From Flavobacterium selenitireducens (GTDB taxonomy: Bacteria > Bacteroidota > Bacteroidia > Flavobacteriales > Flavobacteriaceae), in NCBI RefSeq assembly GCF_014748335.1, contig NZ_JAAVIY010000002.1:98840-162839 (forward strand): 64,000 nucleotides of DNA, in the 5' to 3' direction. Below are positions 25,878 to 34,395 of the stretch, one piece after another. Position numbers and translations under genes: made by a program. The notes below the pieces were generated by a model. That model ran no database searches, had not been told where the DNA came from, and saw only the letters and a list, made by a program, of their open reading frames with translations. How positions within the stretch are numbered: position 1 is the first letter of the stretch; each line of letters begins with the position of its first letter.

Positions 25878-26219
25878 ATGAATTCACTACGCAACAAAGT
25901 ACAGCTTATCGGCCATGTGGGCCAAGATCCTGAAATCAAGAATTACGAAAGCGACCGCAAAAAAGCAAATCTTAGCTTGGCCACTACGGAAGTTTATAGG
26001 AACGACCGAGGCGAGAAAGTGGAAGAAACCCAGTGGCATCGGGTAATTGCCTGGGGGAAGAACGCCGAAATCATTGAAAAGTACGTCAATAAAGGAAAAG
26101 AGATCGCCATTGAAGGCAAACTTATCTATCGTAATTACGACGACAAGAACGGAGACAAGAAATACATCACTGAAATTGTCGCGAGCGAGCTTCTATTGCT
26201 TGGTGGGAAAAGCGCCTAA
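25878..26219 (+). CDS. ssb: Single-stranded DNA-binding protein, short form without acidic tail
   Basis: This 113-residue OB-fold protein has the SSB core in full: LRNKVQLIGHVGQDPEIKNY, WHRVIAWGKNAEIIEKYVNKG and ITEIVASELLLLG. The chain stops right after the OB fold, lacking the linker and the acidic DDDIPF-like tip that recruits repair proteins in housekeeping SSBs. It is probably a second, specialised SSB, as several Bacteroidota carry. The ATG at 25878 matches the usual MNSLRNKVQLIG start. Its stop codon overlaps the stop of the opposite gene. Three tandem repeats lie about 90 bases upstream. Confidence 0.9.
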   Translation: MNSLRNKVQLIGHVGQDPEIKNYESDRKKANLSLATTEVYRNDRGEKVEETQWHRVIAWGKNAEIIEKYVNKGKEIAIEGKLIYRNYDDKNGDKKYITEIVASELLLLGGKSA

Positions 26220-27646
26220 TTCCGGAACATCTCCTCAATTGGCGGTGCATCCTCAAATTTGCGAAGGATTACCGCCTTTTGCTTGGCGTCGTAGTAGGTC
26301 AGGATCTTAGCATCTACAAACGAGGTGAGGTAGTAATTTTGTACCGATTGATTTTGCGACATAAACTCGGAGAGGAAATCAACCGCAATCGGATCGAGAT
26401 CTTTTTTGGTAAAATTGAAGCTGTCGTCAAAAAGCGATTCGAAATATATCGTTTGGACAATGCCTTGCCCTAACATGTCGCCGAAGTCGTAACCACCGCC
26501 GGCCGCGATTGCGCCAACGCCTAATGTCGCACCCAAAATGATGTTACCCGTATCCTGGATCTCTCTTACGCCACCGATGTTAAGTATGACACCCTGAGAG
26601 TTGGAGTAAGCGGAAATTCCAGGTCGTGCGCCTTCAAGTCGGGAAAAGAACTTTTTTGAAGACGAAAGTTCGAACGGTTTTTTGTTTCCGTTCTGGACAA
26701 GTAATGGTGAAGTGCGGAACGCAATATTACCGTCTGTCGAGACGCCGTAATTCTTAACAGATTTCGACAAGGAATCGAGTTGCTTGGCACCGACAACCAT
26801 TTCGTTCCGACTAATGCGAACCTGGTAAAGAACAGCGTCGAGCAAAAACGAATTCGACCTGCTGGCGGCGACGACTTCGAGCGGAGGTTGTTGTGCCTTG
26901 TGTTCTTTGACAGTGCGGGTTTCGGTGGAAATCGAGAAAATTTGCGTGACGGATGGGTCGTGGTCGAGCGTAATGTAAACGGTTCCGTTTCGGGGATAAA
27001 TTTTAATTGGGGCACTTGCCTGGCTCAGAGGAATGAAGCCGTCTTTCGGCACAAATTCGAATCCAAGAATTTGAAACGCTTCGACGAGCTTGAGCTTTTT
27101 ACCTTTTCGGTCCTTGATATCAAAGCCTGCGAAATCAAACACATACTCCTGAGGATTTCCATTTCGGAAAGTGCGCAATTTTAGTTGTGGTTTTTCGTCA
27201 TCGACAGTCAGGAAATGAAACGCCCCATCGTCATTGTAGGTTCCGATGAACGTTTCATTCTCGAAAGAAAAACTGAAGACATTCTTAGATGTAGTGCGGT
27301 TCGCAAAATCGAAAGAGGAAACATAAACTTTCGAAAAATCGCTCGATGACCAATAGAGATGCGAAGCACCTGTATCGCCAAGACTGGCTCCGGTCATTAT
27401 GGCGTTCTCGTCAGGTGTCGTCGCTCTTAAGCTATCGCGAAAGAAAAGTGCGCTGTTGTATCGCAGGCAAACGACTTTTTGTTTATCCGAAGCAAAAGCC
27501 GAAAACGTTCCATCGGAATTTTGGGAAGCGAGAACCTGTCTGCGATCCCACGGCTTTTTGAGCTCCAATGGCGTAGAAGCGACCAAAGCCTGTCCATAGG
27601 AATGTGCAGTGAGAACGAGAATGAATGTCAACAACAATTTTTTCAT
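26216..27646 (-). CDS. Secreted protein of unknown function
   Basis: This 476-residue protein has a signal peptide (1-19, ending SYGQA); the ATG at 27646 was chosen for this reason. The body is beta-rich, suggesting a propeller or sandwich (for example SDGTFSAFASDKQKVVCLRYN). A Gly/Ile-rich short hydrophobic stretch (GATLGVGAIAAGGG, near 385) comes before the C-terminal helical part. I do not recognise a family. The gene converges with ssb, the two stops overlapping by three bases, and is preceded on its strand by a small Cys-rich protein gene and its terminator. Confidence 0.75.
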   Translation of the reverse strand: MKKLLLTFILVLTAHSYGQALVASTPLELKKPWDRRQVLASQNSDGTFSAFASDKQKVVCLRYNSALFFRDSLRATTPDENAIMTGASLGDTGASHLYWSSSDFSKVYVSSFDFANRTTSKNVFSFSFENETFIGTYNDDGAFHFLTVDDEKPQLKLRTFRNGNPQEYVFDFAGFDIKDRKGKKLKLVEAFQILGFEFVPKDGFIPLSQASAPIKIYPRNGTVYITLDHDPSVTQIFSISTETRTVKEHKAQQPPLEVVAASRSNSFLLDAVLYQVRISRNEMVVGAKQLDSLSKSVKNYGVSTDGNIAFRTSPLLVQNGNKKPFELSSSKKFFSRLEGARPGISAYSNSQGVILNIGGVREIQDTGNIILGATLGVGAIAAGGGYDFGDMLGQGIVQTIYFESLFDDSFNFTKKDLDPIAVDFLSEFMSQNQSVQNYYLTSFVDAKILTYYDAKQKAVILRKFEDAPPIEEMFRN

Positions 27647-27652
27647 ATCCAA

Positions 27653-27680
27653 AATAAAAACCCTCCATTTCAGGAGGGTT
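27653..27680 (-). terminator. Terminator of the small Cys-rich gene
   Basis: An eight-base perfect stem (27659-27666 with 27673-27680) with T run on the minus strand lies just past the stop of the 27684-27884 gene. Confidence 0.85.
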
Positions 27681-27683
27681 ATC

Positions 27684-27884
27684 TTATTTAGCAAGCCGCT
27701 TTTCAAGCAAGTCGAACATCGGACATCTGGCGCACCGCTTGTCTTCGCTTTTCTTGTATTTTTCGCAGCACTTGGTTTTGCAATTATCGGCGACTTTGAG
27801 TTTTTTGAGAAGTTTTTTATACTCCTTCTTTTTCTGGTCTTTTTCTTTCCCCTTCTTGCCCAAAGCCGTAACGTATTTTGGCAA
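27684..27884 (-). CDS. Small Cys/Lys-rich protein
   Basis: This 66-residue protein has a lysine-rich helical N-terminus, then five cysteines in NCKTKCCEKYKK and RCARCPMFDLLEK, suggesting a small metal-binding knuckle. A tail of the form CxxCPMFDL appears conserved in flavobacteria from memory. A real terminator follows directly, which supports expression. It lies between ferritin and a secreted protein on the same strand; function is unknown. Confidence 0.7.
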   Translation of the reverse strand: MPKYVTALGKKGKEKDQKKKEYKKLLKKLKVADNCKTKCCEKYKKSEDKRCARCPMFDLLEKRLAK

Positions 27885-27921
27885 ATATAAATTGTTTTAA
27901 ATCAAACCGAATCAACTTTAA

Positions 27922-28440
27922 CTATTTGGCATTGTAGTTCAAAGCGTTCAGTACGGGAATTTGTTGGATGTCGCGATCAAACAGATACAATCCGCCCCTG
28001 TCGTCGCCAATCATGTAAATTTTGTCGAGAATGGTCTTGGCTTGCGCCTCCTCTTCAATTTGCTCGGCGACATACCACTGAAGGAAATTATGCGTCGCAT
28101 AGTCTTTTTCACCCAATGTCTCGTGCACGAGATTGTTGATCGATTCCGATACGAAAACCTCGTGTTTGTAAAGCTCTTCAAACATTTCAACGAAATTGGT
28201 AAAAGTAGTTTTGGGCGCCTTGAGTTCGGTAATCTGTGCATGGCCGCCTCTCTCGTTGACATATCGCACCAATTTGAGCATATGGGTGCGTTCTTCGTCA
28301 GACTGTGTATACATGAATTGTGCGATACCATCCAAGCCGTGAGTATCGGCCCAGCACGCCATCGACAAATAGATCTGTGAGGATTCGGCTTCGATTTTTA
28401 TCTGCTGGTTGAGCAGGTTTTCTATATTCTTCGTTAACAT
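27922..28440 (-). CDS. ftnA: Ferritin
   Basis: This 172-residue iron-storage protein forms 24-mers that oxidise and hold iron in the cytoplasm. Ferroxidase-centre residues Glu17, Glu50 and His53 are visible (EAESSQIYLSMACWAD and QSDEERTHM), and the second half of the four-helix bundle has WYVAEQIEEEAQAKTI. Length and start are standard. It complements the feo and Nramp import systems 7-14 kb upstream. Confidence 0.94.
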   Translation of the reverse strand: MLTKNIENLLNQQIKIEAESSQIYLSMACWADTHGLDGIAQFMYTQSDEERTHMLKLVRYVNERGGHAQITELKAPKTTFTNFVEMFEELYKHEVFVSESINNLVHETLGEKDYATHNFLQWYVAEQIEEEAQAKTILDKIYMIGDDRGGLYLFDRDIQQIPVLNALNYNAK

Positions 28441-28524
28441 GATTTCTAGGATTTGAGTAAAGTTACGAAAACCCTTGCAAAATGGGAAGTGATGAGGCTT
28501 ATACAGATTTAATCCCGATAAGGT

Positions 28525-29151
28525 TTATCCCATCAGGTCCTGAAAGCGTTGCACGAAAACAGAAAGATGATAACCGTCCATGAGCGCATGATGAACATGG
28601 ACAGACATTGGCATCGAACGCCTTCCGGCAGCATCCACGGTCATTTTCCCAAATGAGATTTTCGGGCAACTGTCCGGGAAGTCGAAACTTCTCGCATGCG
28701 AAAGCGAGGTAAATTCCAGCCAAGGAATCGATGAGAAATGGATGAGATTGTCGTTAGGGAAGTCGCGCGTCATAAGTCCCGGCGTGTTTTGGACGCGATG
28801 GATTTCGACTTTCGCCTCTTTAGAAAAAAGCGCAATGTCTTCATAGAATTTAATCAGTGAAAAACCGAAAGTCGCATTCTCCCTTGCGATCGTGGCCGAT
28901 GCGTCTATCCGATCGTGGATCACGACTTTGTCGTCGTCGATGCGATAACGAAACGGTTCCACATCGTTGACCGCGATCAACGTCTGATGCAGATAATAAA
29001 TGAAAAAAGGAATATTGCCGGCCTTCGATTTTTCGTAAGCGGTGGTACAGTCGATCGCAACGGTCGCCCCAAAAAAGGGTTCGGAAAACTTTCGGAAAAA
29101 GTGGAAATGTTCTTTCCTGGGCCAACTTTCCAAATCAAGCAAGGTTCTCAT
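28525..29151 (-). CDS. Chloramphenicol acetyltransferase-like protein (CAT fold)
   Basis: This 208-residue protein is close to the length of classical CAT (about 213-220). The catalytic motif reads HHALMDGYH (187-195), compared with HHAVCDGFH in CATI, so the general base is kept. An FSSIPWLEFTS stretch matches the CAT core. Native chromosomal homologues may acetylate substrates other than chloramphenicol, and resistance should not be assumed. The start overlaps the preceding HAD gene by four bases, showing translational coupling. Confidence 0.87.
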   Translation of the reverse strand: MRTLLDLESWPRKEHFHFFRKFSEPFFGATVAIDCTTAYEKSKAGNIPFFIYYLHQTLIAVNDVEPFRYRIDDDKVVIHDRIDASATIARENATFGFSLIKFYEDIALFSKEAKVEIHRVQNTPGLMTRDFPNDNLIHFSSIPWLEFTSLSHARSFDFPDSCPKISFGKMTVDAAGRRSMPMSVHVHHALMDGYHLSVFVQRFQDLMG

Positions 29152-29837
29152 AATCCGAAAATGGGCAAGATATCAGAAATTTTTTCGAGTGCCCGAAAAT
29201 TTTCGTGTTTCACCTCGTGATCGATGCGTTCGTGTGCCCAGGTCGTGTGAAACGGAATGTGCGTCGCGTGTCCGCCAATGTTCAAAACCGGCAAAACATC
29301 CGATTTTAGCGAATTTCCGATCATGAAAAATTCTTCCGGCTTTACATCCAGGCGGCTCACCAAGTCAAGATAATCCTGTTCTTTTTTATCGCTCATGACC
29401 TCGATATGGTGAAAGTATTTGCCAAGACCCGAATTGTGAAGTTTGCGTCGCTGGTCGAGCAAGTCGCCTTTGGTTGCCACGACAAGTTTGTATTTTCCGA
29501 AAAGCGCCGTCAGCGTTTCATCGACGCCATCGAGAAGTTCAATCGGGCGTTGCAGCAATTCCTTCCCGAATTCCAGAATTTTTCCGACAGCTTCGACACT
29601 TATCGTGTTGTCCGAAATTTTAAGCGCCGCCTCGATCATCGACAGCGTATAGGCTTTAATACCGTATCCGTAAAGCCCCAGGTTGTCGATCTCGATTTTG
29701 AAAAGTTCCTGCGACAGACCTTGGCGCGAAAGGTAATCTTGCATTAACTCCAGAAATTTTTCCTCGGTTTCCACAAAATACGGTTCGTTGACGAACAAGG
29801 TATCGTCGGCGTCAAATGCAATTACTTTTATATTCAT
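29148..29837 (-). CDS. HAD-superfamily hydrolase
   Basis: This 229-residue phosphatase-like protein has motif I FDADDTLF (Asp9 nucleophile, Asp11), motif II VVATKGD and motif III/IV around KPEEFFMIGNSLKSD. It has an alpha-helical cap, making it a class I HAD related to phosphoglycolate phosphatase or YjjG-type nucleotidases. The substrate is not predictable. It is transcribed before the CAT-like gene with an ATGA-type overlap. Confidence 0.9.
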   Translation of the reverse strand: MNIKVIAFDADDTLFVNEPYFVETEEKFLELMQDYLSRQGLSQELFKIEIDNLGLYGYGIKAYTLSMIEAALKISDNTISVEAVGKILEFGKELLQRPIELLDGVDETLTALFGKYKLVVATKGDLLDQRRKLHNSGLGKYFHHIEVMSDKKEQDYLDLVSRLDVKPEEFFMIGNSLKSDVLPVLNIGGHATHIPFHTTWAHERIDHEVKHENFRALEKISDILPIFGL

Positions 29838-29841
29838 TTTG

Positions 29842-30408
29842 TCATGGATTCAATATTGTGACCGGCCCTTCATAATGTCCGGAAGCGGAATTCGTTTCGT
29901 CCGAGAACATAAAATTCATCAAATAGGAACCGCCCGATCGCGACAAGGCAATTTGTGCGTGATCCATATCGTTGGACGAAATCCTCTCGCCGATGGTTGG
30001 CACGCCTCCGGAAAAGGTGATGTCGTAATTCATAGACGCGTGGCCGATATAAGCCGAGTTATAGTCGAAATTCGGATCCTGGGACCAAAGCGTGTACGTG
30101 GTTTGCTGTACGGAACCCGGATGGCCGGCATCGGTGTAAAGATTGAAGTCGACCAACTGGTGGATGTCGTCACTTAAAATTAGCTCGCCATTTTCGTAGG
30201 AAACCGTCCCGTCGGTCAGGACGATGTAAAACCTTCTCGGATCGATTTGCGGATCGAATCCGTCAGATGGCGCGATCATATACGCTTTGGGAATCGATCT
30301 GGCGACACCGTTCATCATAAACCGGTTGGCAGCGGAGTTCGAGTTGTCGTCATCCGAAGAACACGAAACCGCTAGAATGAGTGCAAAGAGCAACGCAATT
30401 TTTTTCAT
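29842..30408 (-). CDS. Lipoprotein of unknown function
   Basis: This 188-residue protein has a signal peptide and lipobox ending in SC (Cys16), followed by SSDDDNSN. This Ser/Asp-rich stretch resembles the surface-export signals of Bacteroidota lipoproteins, so it may face outward. The rest is beta-rich with no recognised motif. It lies ten bases downstream of metG and four bases before the HAD gene on the same strand, and could be read through from either. Confidence 0.75.
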   Translation of the reverse strand: MKKIALLFALILAVSCSSDDDNSNSAANRFMMNGVARSIPKAYMIAPSDGFDPQIDPRRFYIVLTDGTVSYENGELILSDDIHQLVDFNLYTDAGHPGSVQQTTYTLWSQDPNFDYNSAYIGHASMNYDITFSGGVPTIGERISSNDMDHAQIALSRSGGSYLMNFMFSDETNSASGHYEGPVTILNP

Positions 30409-30417
30409 GTCGATATT

Positions 30418-32490
30418 TTAGTTGATTGTCTCTCCATTTACAACGCCTTCCGTGTCCGGATTGACGAAAACCAGTTTTCCCTCTGCGTTGTTGGTCATCA
30501 GGATCATGCCCTGTGATTCTACGCCACGCAACGCCCTCGCCGCCAAATTGGCCAAAACCGTGACGCGTTTGCCTATGATTTCTTCGGGAGAAAAACTCTC
30601 GGCAATTCCTGAAACGATGGTTCTCACGTCTATTCCCGTGTCGACTTTCAGGATAAGGAGTTTGTTTGCTTTAGGCATTTTTTCGGCTTCGATGATGGTA
30701 CCGACGCGCAAATCCATCTTCGCAAAATCTTCGTATTGGATCACATCTTTTTGGGCTTCCACTTTTTTATTTTCGATTTTGTTGGCCGATTTCGTGGCTT
30801 CGAGTTTGTCGATTTGTTTTTGGATGGCTTCGTCTTCGATCTTCGAGAAAAGCAATTCGGCTTGACCGATTTGGGTTCCCGGCGATAGGATCGTCTGCGG
30901 TTTAGCCACCTCGTCCCAATCGTTTACCGCTTCAGGCGAAGGGTGAATTTCCAGCATTTTCTTGAGTTTATCTGACGTAAATGGCAAAAATGGTTCGGAA
31001 AGAATTGCGATGGCGGTGGCGATCTGAAGCGCGACGAACATTTGGGTCTTGACCCTTTCCGGATTTTCCTTAATGAGTTTCCAAGGCTCCTCGTCGGCCA
31101 GATATTTATTGCCGAGACGCGCCACGTTCATCAATTCGCCAAGCGCCTCCCGGAAACGATAGCGTTCTACCGAACTTGAAATCACGGCAGGATATGCCCG
31201 CATTTCGGTTAGCGTTTGTTCGTCGATTTCGGCAAATTCGCCAGGCTCGGGAACGAGGCCTTCGTAATATTTATTGGTCAGTACGACAACACGGTTGATG
31301 AAATTGCCCAGAACGGCCACCAATTCGTTGTTGTTGCCCGCCTGAAAATCCTTCCACGTAAAATCGTTGTCTTTCGTCTCAGGTGCATTCGACGTCAACG
31401 CATAGCGCAAAACGTCCTGTTGGTTCGGGAAGTCTTCGAGATATTCGTGCAGCCAGACCGCCCAGTTTTTGGACGTCGACAATTTATTCCCTTCGAGATT
31501 CAGGAACTCGTTCGCCGGAACGTTGTCTGGCAAAATATAGCTTCCCTCGGCTTTTAGCATCGCCGGGAAAATCACGCAGTGGAACACGATGTTGTCCTTT
31601 CCGATAAAATGCACGAGTTTCGTATCGGCATCCTTCCAATAGGGCTCCCAGTTTTTGCCTTCGCGCTCGGCCCATTCCTTTGTAGACGAAATATACCCGA
31701 TAGGGGCGTCGAACCAAACGTAAAGCACTTTTCCTTCGGCACCCTCAACCGGAACCGGGATTCCCCAATCGAGGTCACGCGTTACCGCACGCGGTTTCAA
31801 ACCATCGTCAAGCCACGATTTCACTTGTCCGAGTACGTTTTTCTTCCAATCCTTTGCGTGATCTTCCAAAATCCATTTGTTGAGAAACGCATCATATTGG
31901 TCAAGTGGCAAAAACCAATGCGTCGTTTTTTTCAACACCGGCACATCGCCCGTGATCGTCGACTTCGGGTTGATCAAATCGGTAGCGTTCAACGACGTAC
32001 CGCAGTTTTCGCATTGGTCGCCATAAGCATTTTCGTTTCCGCATTTCGGACACGTTCCTGTAACGAAACGATCTGCCAGGAATTGGCCAGCCTTGGCGTC
32101 GTAAAGCTGCTCGGTTTCTTCTTCAATGAATTTCCCGTCTTCGTAAAGCTTTTTAAAGAACTCCGACGCCGTGTCGTAATGCACTTTTCTCGAGGTACGC
32201 GAATAATTGTCGAACGAAATCCCAAAATCCACGAACGACTTACGGATAATTCCGTCGTATTTGTCGATCACTTCCTGTGGCGTCAGACCTTCTTTACGCG
32301 CCTTCATCGGGATGGCCACGCCGTGTTCGTCGCTCCCGCAAATAAAAGCGACATCCTTTCCCTGGATTCTCTGGTAGCGCGCGTAGATGTCACTGGGAAC
32401 GTAAACGCCCGCCAAATGCCCAATGTGGATAGGACCGTTAGTATACGGCAAAGCGGCCGTTATCGTATATCGTTTTGGATTCTGGTTCAT
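30418..32490 (-). CDS. metG: Methionyl-tRNA synthetase
   Basis: This 690-residue cytoplasmic enzyme charges tRNA-Met. HIGH is present as HIGH at 22-25. The zinc knuckle has [18 protein letters not shown] (near 145-162). The KMSKS equivalent is KLSTSK (near 335). A C-terminal OB-fold tRNA-binding domain (about 585-690) starts at [11 protein letters not shown]. The ATG at 32490 is the conserved start; the frame stays open another 65 codons upstream, but that part lies in a palindromic repeat and is not coding. Confidence 0.96.
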   Translation of the reverse strand: MNQNPKRYTITAALPYTNGPIHIGHLAGVYVPSDIYARYQRIQGKDVAFICGSDEHGVAIPMKARKEGLTPQEVIDKYDGIIRKSFVDFGISFDNYSRTSRKVHYDTASEFFKKLYEDGKFIEEETEQLYDAKAGQFLADRFVTGTCPKCGNENAYGDQCENCGTSLNATDLINPKSTITGDVPVLKKTTHWFLPLDQYDAFLNKWILEDHAKDWKKNVLGQVKSWLDDGLKPRAVTRDLDWGIPVPVEGAEGKVLYVWFDAPIGYISSTKEWAEREGKNWEPYWKDADTKLVHFIGKDNIVFHCVIFPAMLKAEGSYILPDNVPANEFLNLEGNKLSTSKNWAVWLHEYLEDFPNQQDVLRYALTSNAPETKDNDFTWKDFQAGNNNELVAVLGNFINRVVVLTNKYYEGLVPEPGEFAEIDEQTLTEMRAYPAVISSSVERYRFREALGELMNVARLGNKYLADEEPWKLIKENPERVKTQMFVALQIATAIAILSEPFLPFTSDKLKKMLEIHPSPEAVNDWDEVAKPQTILSPGTQIGQAELLFSKIEDEAIQKQIDKLEATKSANKIENKKVEAQKDVIQYEDFAKMDLRVGTIIEAEKMPKANKLLILKVDTGIDVRTIVSGIAESFSPEEIIGKRVTVLANLAARALRGVESQGMILMTNNAEGKLVFVNPDTEGVVNGETIN

Positions 32491-32559
32491 AATGGAATAA
32501 ATGTGCGCAAAAATACACATAAAGTTCGGAAGAATACACTGTGTTTTTAGTAGCCATAT

Positions 32560-32693
32560 CCGGCTGTCCGCTATTAGCTTTCTTGAAAAAGCCAGGATTT
32601 GCCCAGGGCGAGGCTGGCTCCCTTCGGTTGCCGCCTCGCCCTGACAAAACCAAGGCTTTTTCGGCAAAAGGCTAGCCGCTTCCATCCGGGCTA
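32560..32693 (-). repeat. TAGCCCCGAT...GCGGACAGCGGGA element, copy 2
   Basis: In reverse orientation the ends read TAGCCCGGATGGAAGCGG and TAGCGGACAGCCGG. The arms pair around a GC-rich hairpin whose core lies at 32616-32632. It is about 134 bases long, matching copies at 12728-12873 and 54481-54616. Confidence 0.8.
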
Positions 32694-32773
32694 AAGAGGT
32701 CGTTTCTGAAAGAAGTTTCCGACTGAAAGTCGAACGGCTGACTCATTAAAAACCTATCAGGATTTGGATTTGC

Positions 32774-32808
32774 CAGACCTAACAAATCTGCGAGATTTGT
32801 TAGGTCTG
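32774..32808. repeat. CAGACCTAACA hairpin, copy 1
   Basis: Perfect 16-base inverted arms (32774-32789, 32793-32808) with a three-base loop. A related hairpin is at 53490-53522. Confidence 0.85.
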
Positions 32809-32890
32809 CAAGTTCGGGTTTCCAAAATCGATATCGTTACAGAAAATCTGCCTATTTTGTTAAAACCATCTGTAAAACCGACACAAATCG

Positions 32891-32920
32891 TTGCCCAATT
32901 CCGCTTCCCTATTATCTTTG
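32891..32920 (+). promoter_or_regulatory. Promoter of the S66 peptidase gene
   Basis: TTG at 32891-32893, 19-base spacer, TATCTTTG at 32913-32920. The ATG lies only five bases downstream (32926), so the mRNA may be leaderless. Confidence 0.6.
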
Positions 32921-32925
32921 GAAAC

Positions 32926-33885
32926 ATGAGAATATTTCTGCTTCTGCTGCTTACCGCAACCCAATTTTCATTCGCCCAGGCGCGAAAAACAATCGCTCCG
33001 CCCGCGCTCAAAAAAGGGGATACCATCGCAATCATCGCCACAGCCCGAAAGGTAGAAGCGGCAAGCCTTCAACCTGCTGTCGAACTTTTCAAAAGCTGGG
33101 GATTGAACGTAATAATGGGAAAGTCCATAGGGAAAAGCGATAACCAACTCGCCGGGCCAGACTGGCAGCGCGCCACAGACTTGCAGGAAATGCTGGACAA
33201 CCCTTCGGTCAAGGCCATTGTAGGCGCAAAAGGCGGATACGGTACCGTGCGGATCATCGACCGCGTAACGTTCGAAAAATTCAAGATCAAACCAAAATGG
33301 ATCGTCGGATTCAGTGATATGACCGTATTGCACAGCCATATGAACACGCTAGGCTATCAAACCATACACGGCTTGGTTGGTGTAAGTGCAAAAAACGCCA
33401 CGCAAGACGCAAAGGAATCGCTGAAAAAAGCGCTGTTCGGGCAAAAGCCGCAGTACGATCTTCCGGCCCACGCGTTCAACAGGAAAGGCAAGGCAAAAGC
33501 CGAATTGGTCGGAGGGAACCTCTCCGTACTTTACAGCGTCCTCGGCTCCAAATCAGAAGCCGATGTCAAAGGGAAAATACTGTTTATCGAAGACCTCGAC
33601 GAGTACCTCTACCACATAGACCGCATGCTTTTCAACCTCAAGCGCAACAATTATTTCGACCATGTAAAAGGTGTGATCATTGGTGGAATGACCGAGATGA
33701 ACGACAACGACATTCCATGGGGAAAAAACGCCCAGGAAATTGTCCGTGAACTGTTTAAAGAGTATGATTTTCCAGTGATTTACAACTTTCCTGCCGGCCA
33801 CATCCGGGACAATCGCGCGCTGATCTTGGGTGCTTCGATTACTATGGAAGTCAACGATTCGGGCTCGACCGTACGATTCGAATAA
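32926..33885 (+). CDS. LD-carboxypeptidase (S66 family)
   Basis: This 319-residue exported enzyme removes the terminal D-residue of muropeptides. The catalytic Ser130 is in VGFSDMT, with Glu222 in FIEDLDEY and His292 in AGHIRDN, the Ser-Glu-His triad of LdcA. The ATG at 32926 gives a signal peptide ending SFAQA. Upstream in-frame codons fall in promoter and hairpin sequence. Most LdcA enzymes are cytoplasmic recycling enzymes; the signal peptide here points to the periplasm. Confidence 0.92.
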   Translation: MRIFLLLLLTATQFSFAQARKTIAPPALKKGDTIAIIATARKVEAASLQPAVELFKSWGLNVIMGKSIGKSDNQLAGPDWQRATDLQEMLDNPSVKAIVGAKGGYGTVRIIDRVTFEKFKIKPKWIVGFSDMTVLHSHMNTLGYQTIHGLVGVSAKNATQDAKESLKKALFGQKPQYDLPAHAFNRKGKAKAELVGGNLSVLYSVLGSKSEADVKGKILFIEDLDEYLYHIDRMLFNLKRNNYFDHVKGVIIGGMTEMNDNDIPWGKNAQEIVRELFKEYDFPVIYNFPAGHIRDNRALILGASITMEVNDSGSTVRFE

Positions 33886-33947
33886 ATTTTAACAAAAACG
33901 GCAGAAAATCCTCAACTCCGACTTACACGGCTTGCCTAATTTAGCGC

Positions 33948-34307
33948 ATGGCCACTCATAACGACTTGGGAAAACATGGCGAAAAGCTCGCCGTCGCGTA
34001 CCTGAAGAAATTGGGACACGAAATCCTACAGACGAATTATGTATCGGGCAAGGCCGAAATCGACATCATTTCGCGCGTCGGAAACTATTTGTGTGTCGTC
34101 GAGGTCAAGACGCGATCGTCAGGAGTTTTCGGGCTTCCGCAGGAATTTGTCAGCGCTAAAAAAATCCGGCTGCTGCAAAACGCCGTAAATGAGTTTGTCG
34201 AACGCTATGACGTTGATTGTGAGGTGCGATTCGACATTGTCGCGCTCATCAAAAAAGGTAGTGGATTCGAGATAGAATACCTGCCAAACGCATTCTATTA
34301 TTTCTGA
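33948..34307 (+). CDS. YraN-family (UPF0102) nuclease-like protein
   Basis: This 119-residue protein of the UPF0102 family has the restriction-endonuclease-like fold. The start HNDLGKHGEKLAVAYLKKLG and core KAEIDIISR followed by VVEVKTR supply the D...ExK residues of the predicted active site. Its role is unproven; DNA repair or Holliday-junction processing has been proposed for the family. Confidence 0.9.
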   Translation: MATHNDLGKHGEKLAVAYLKKLGHEILQTNYVSGKAEIDIISRVGNYLCVVEVKTRSSGVFGLPQEFVSAKKIRLLQNAVNEFVERYDVDCEVRFDIVALIKKGSGFEIEYLPNAFYYF

Positions 34308-34395
34308 AAAATTAACATATATGCACAGGATAAAACGAATTTAAATAATTTATTTGATTTACATTTGCGCACTTTGACTTCTACAACTATATAAA

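Noticed and set aside
28525..29151. Reading the CAT-like gene as a chloramphenicol resistance gene
   Set aside because: The fold and catalytic His motif are present, but chromosomal relatives often have other substrates and no mobile context is visible.
32491..32685. 65-codon N-terminal extension of MetG
   Set aside because: It lies within a palindromic repeat; the conserved MetG start is at 32490.
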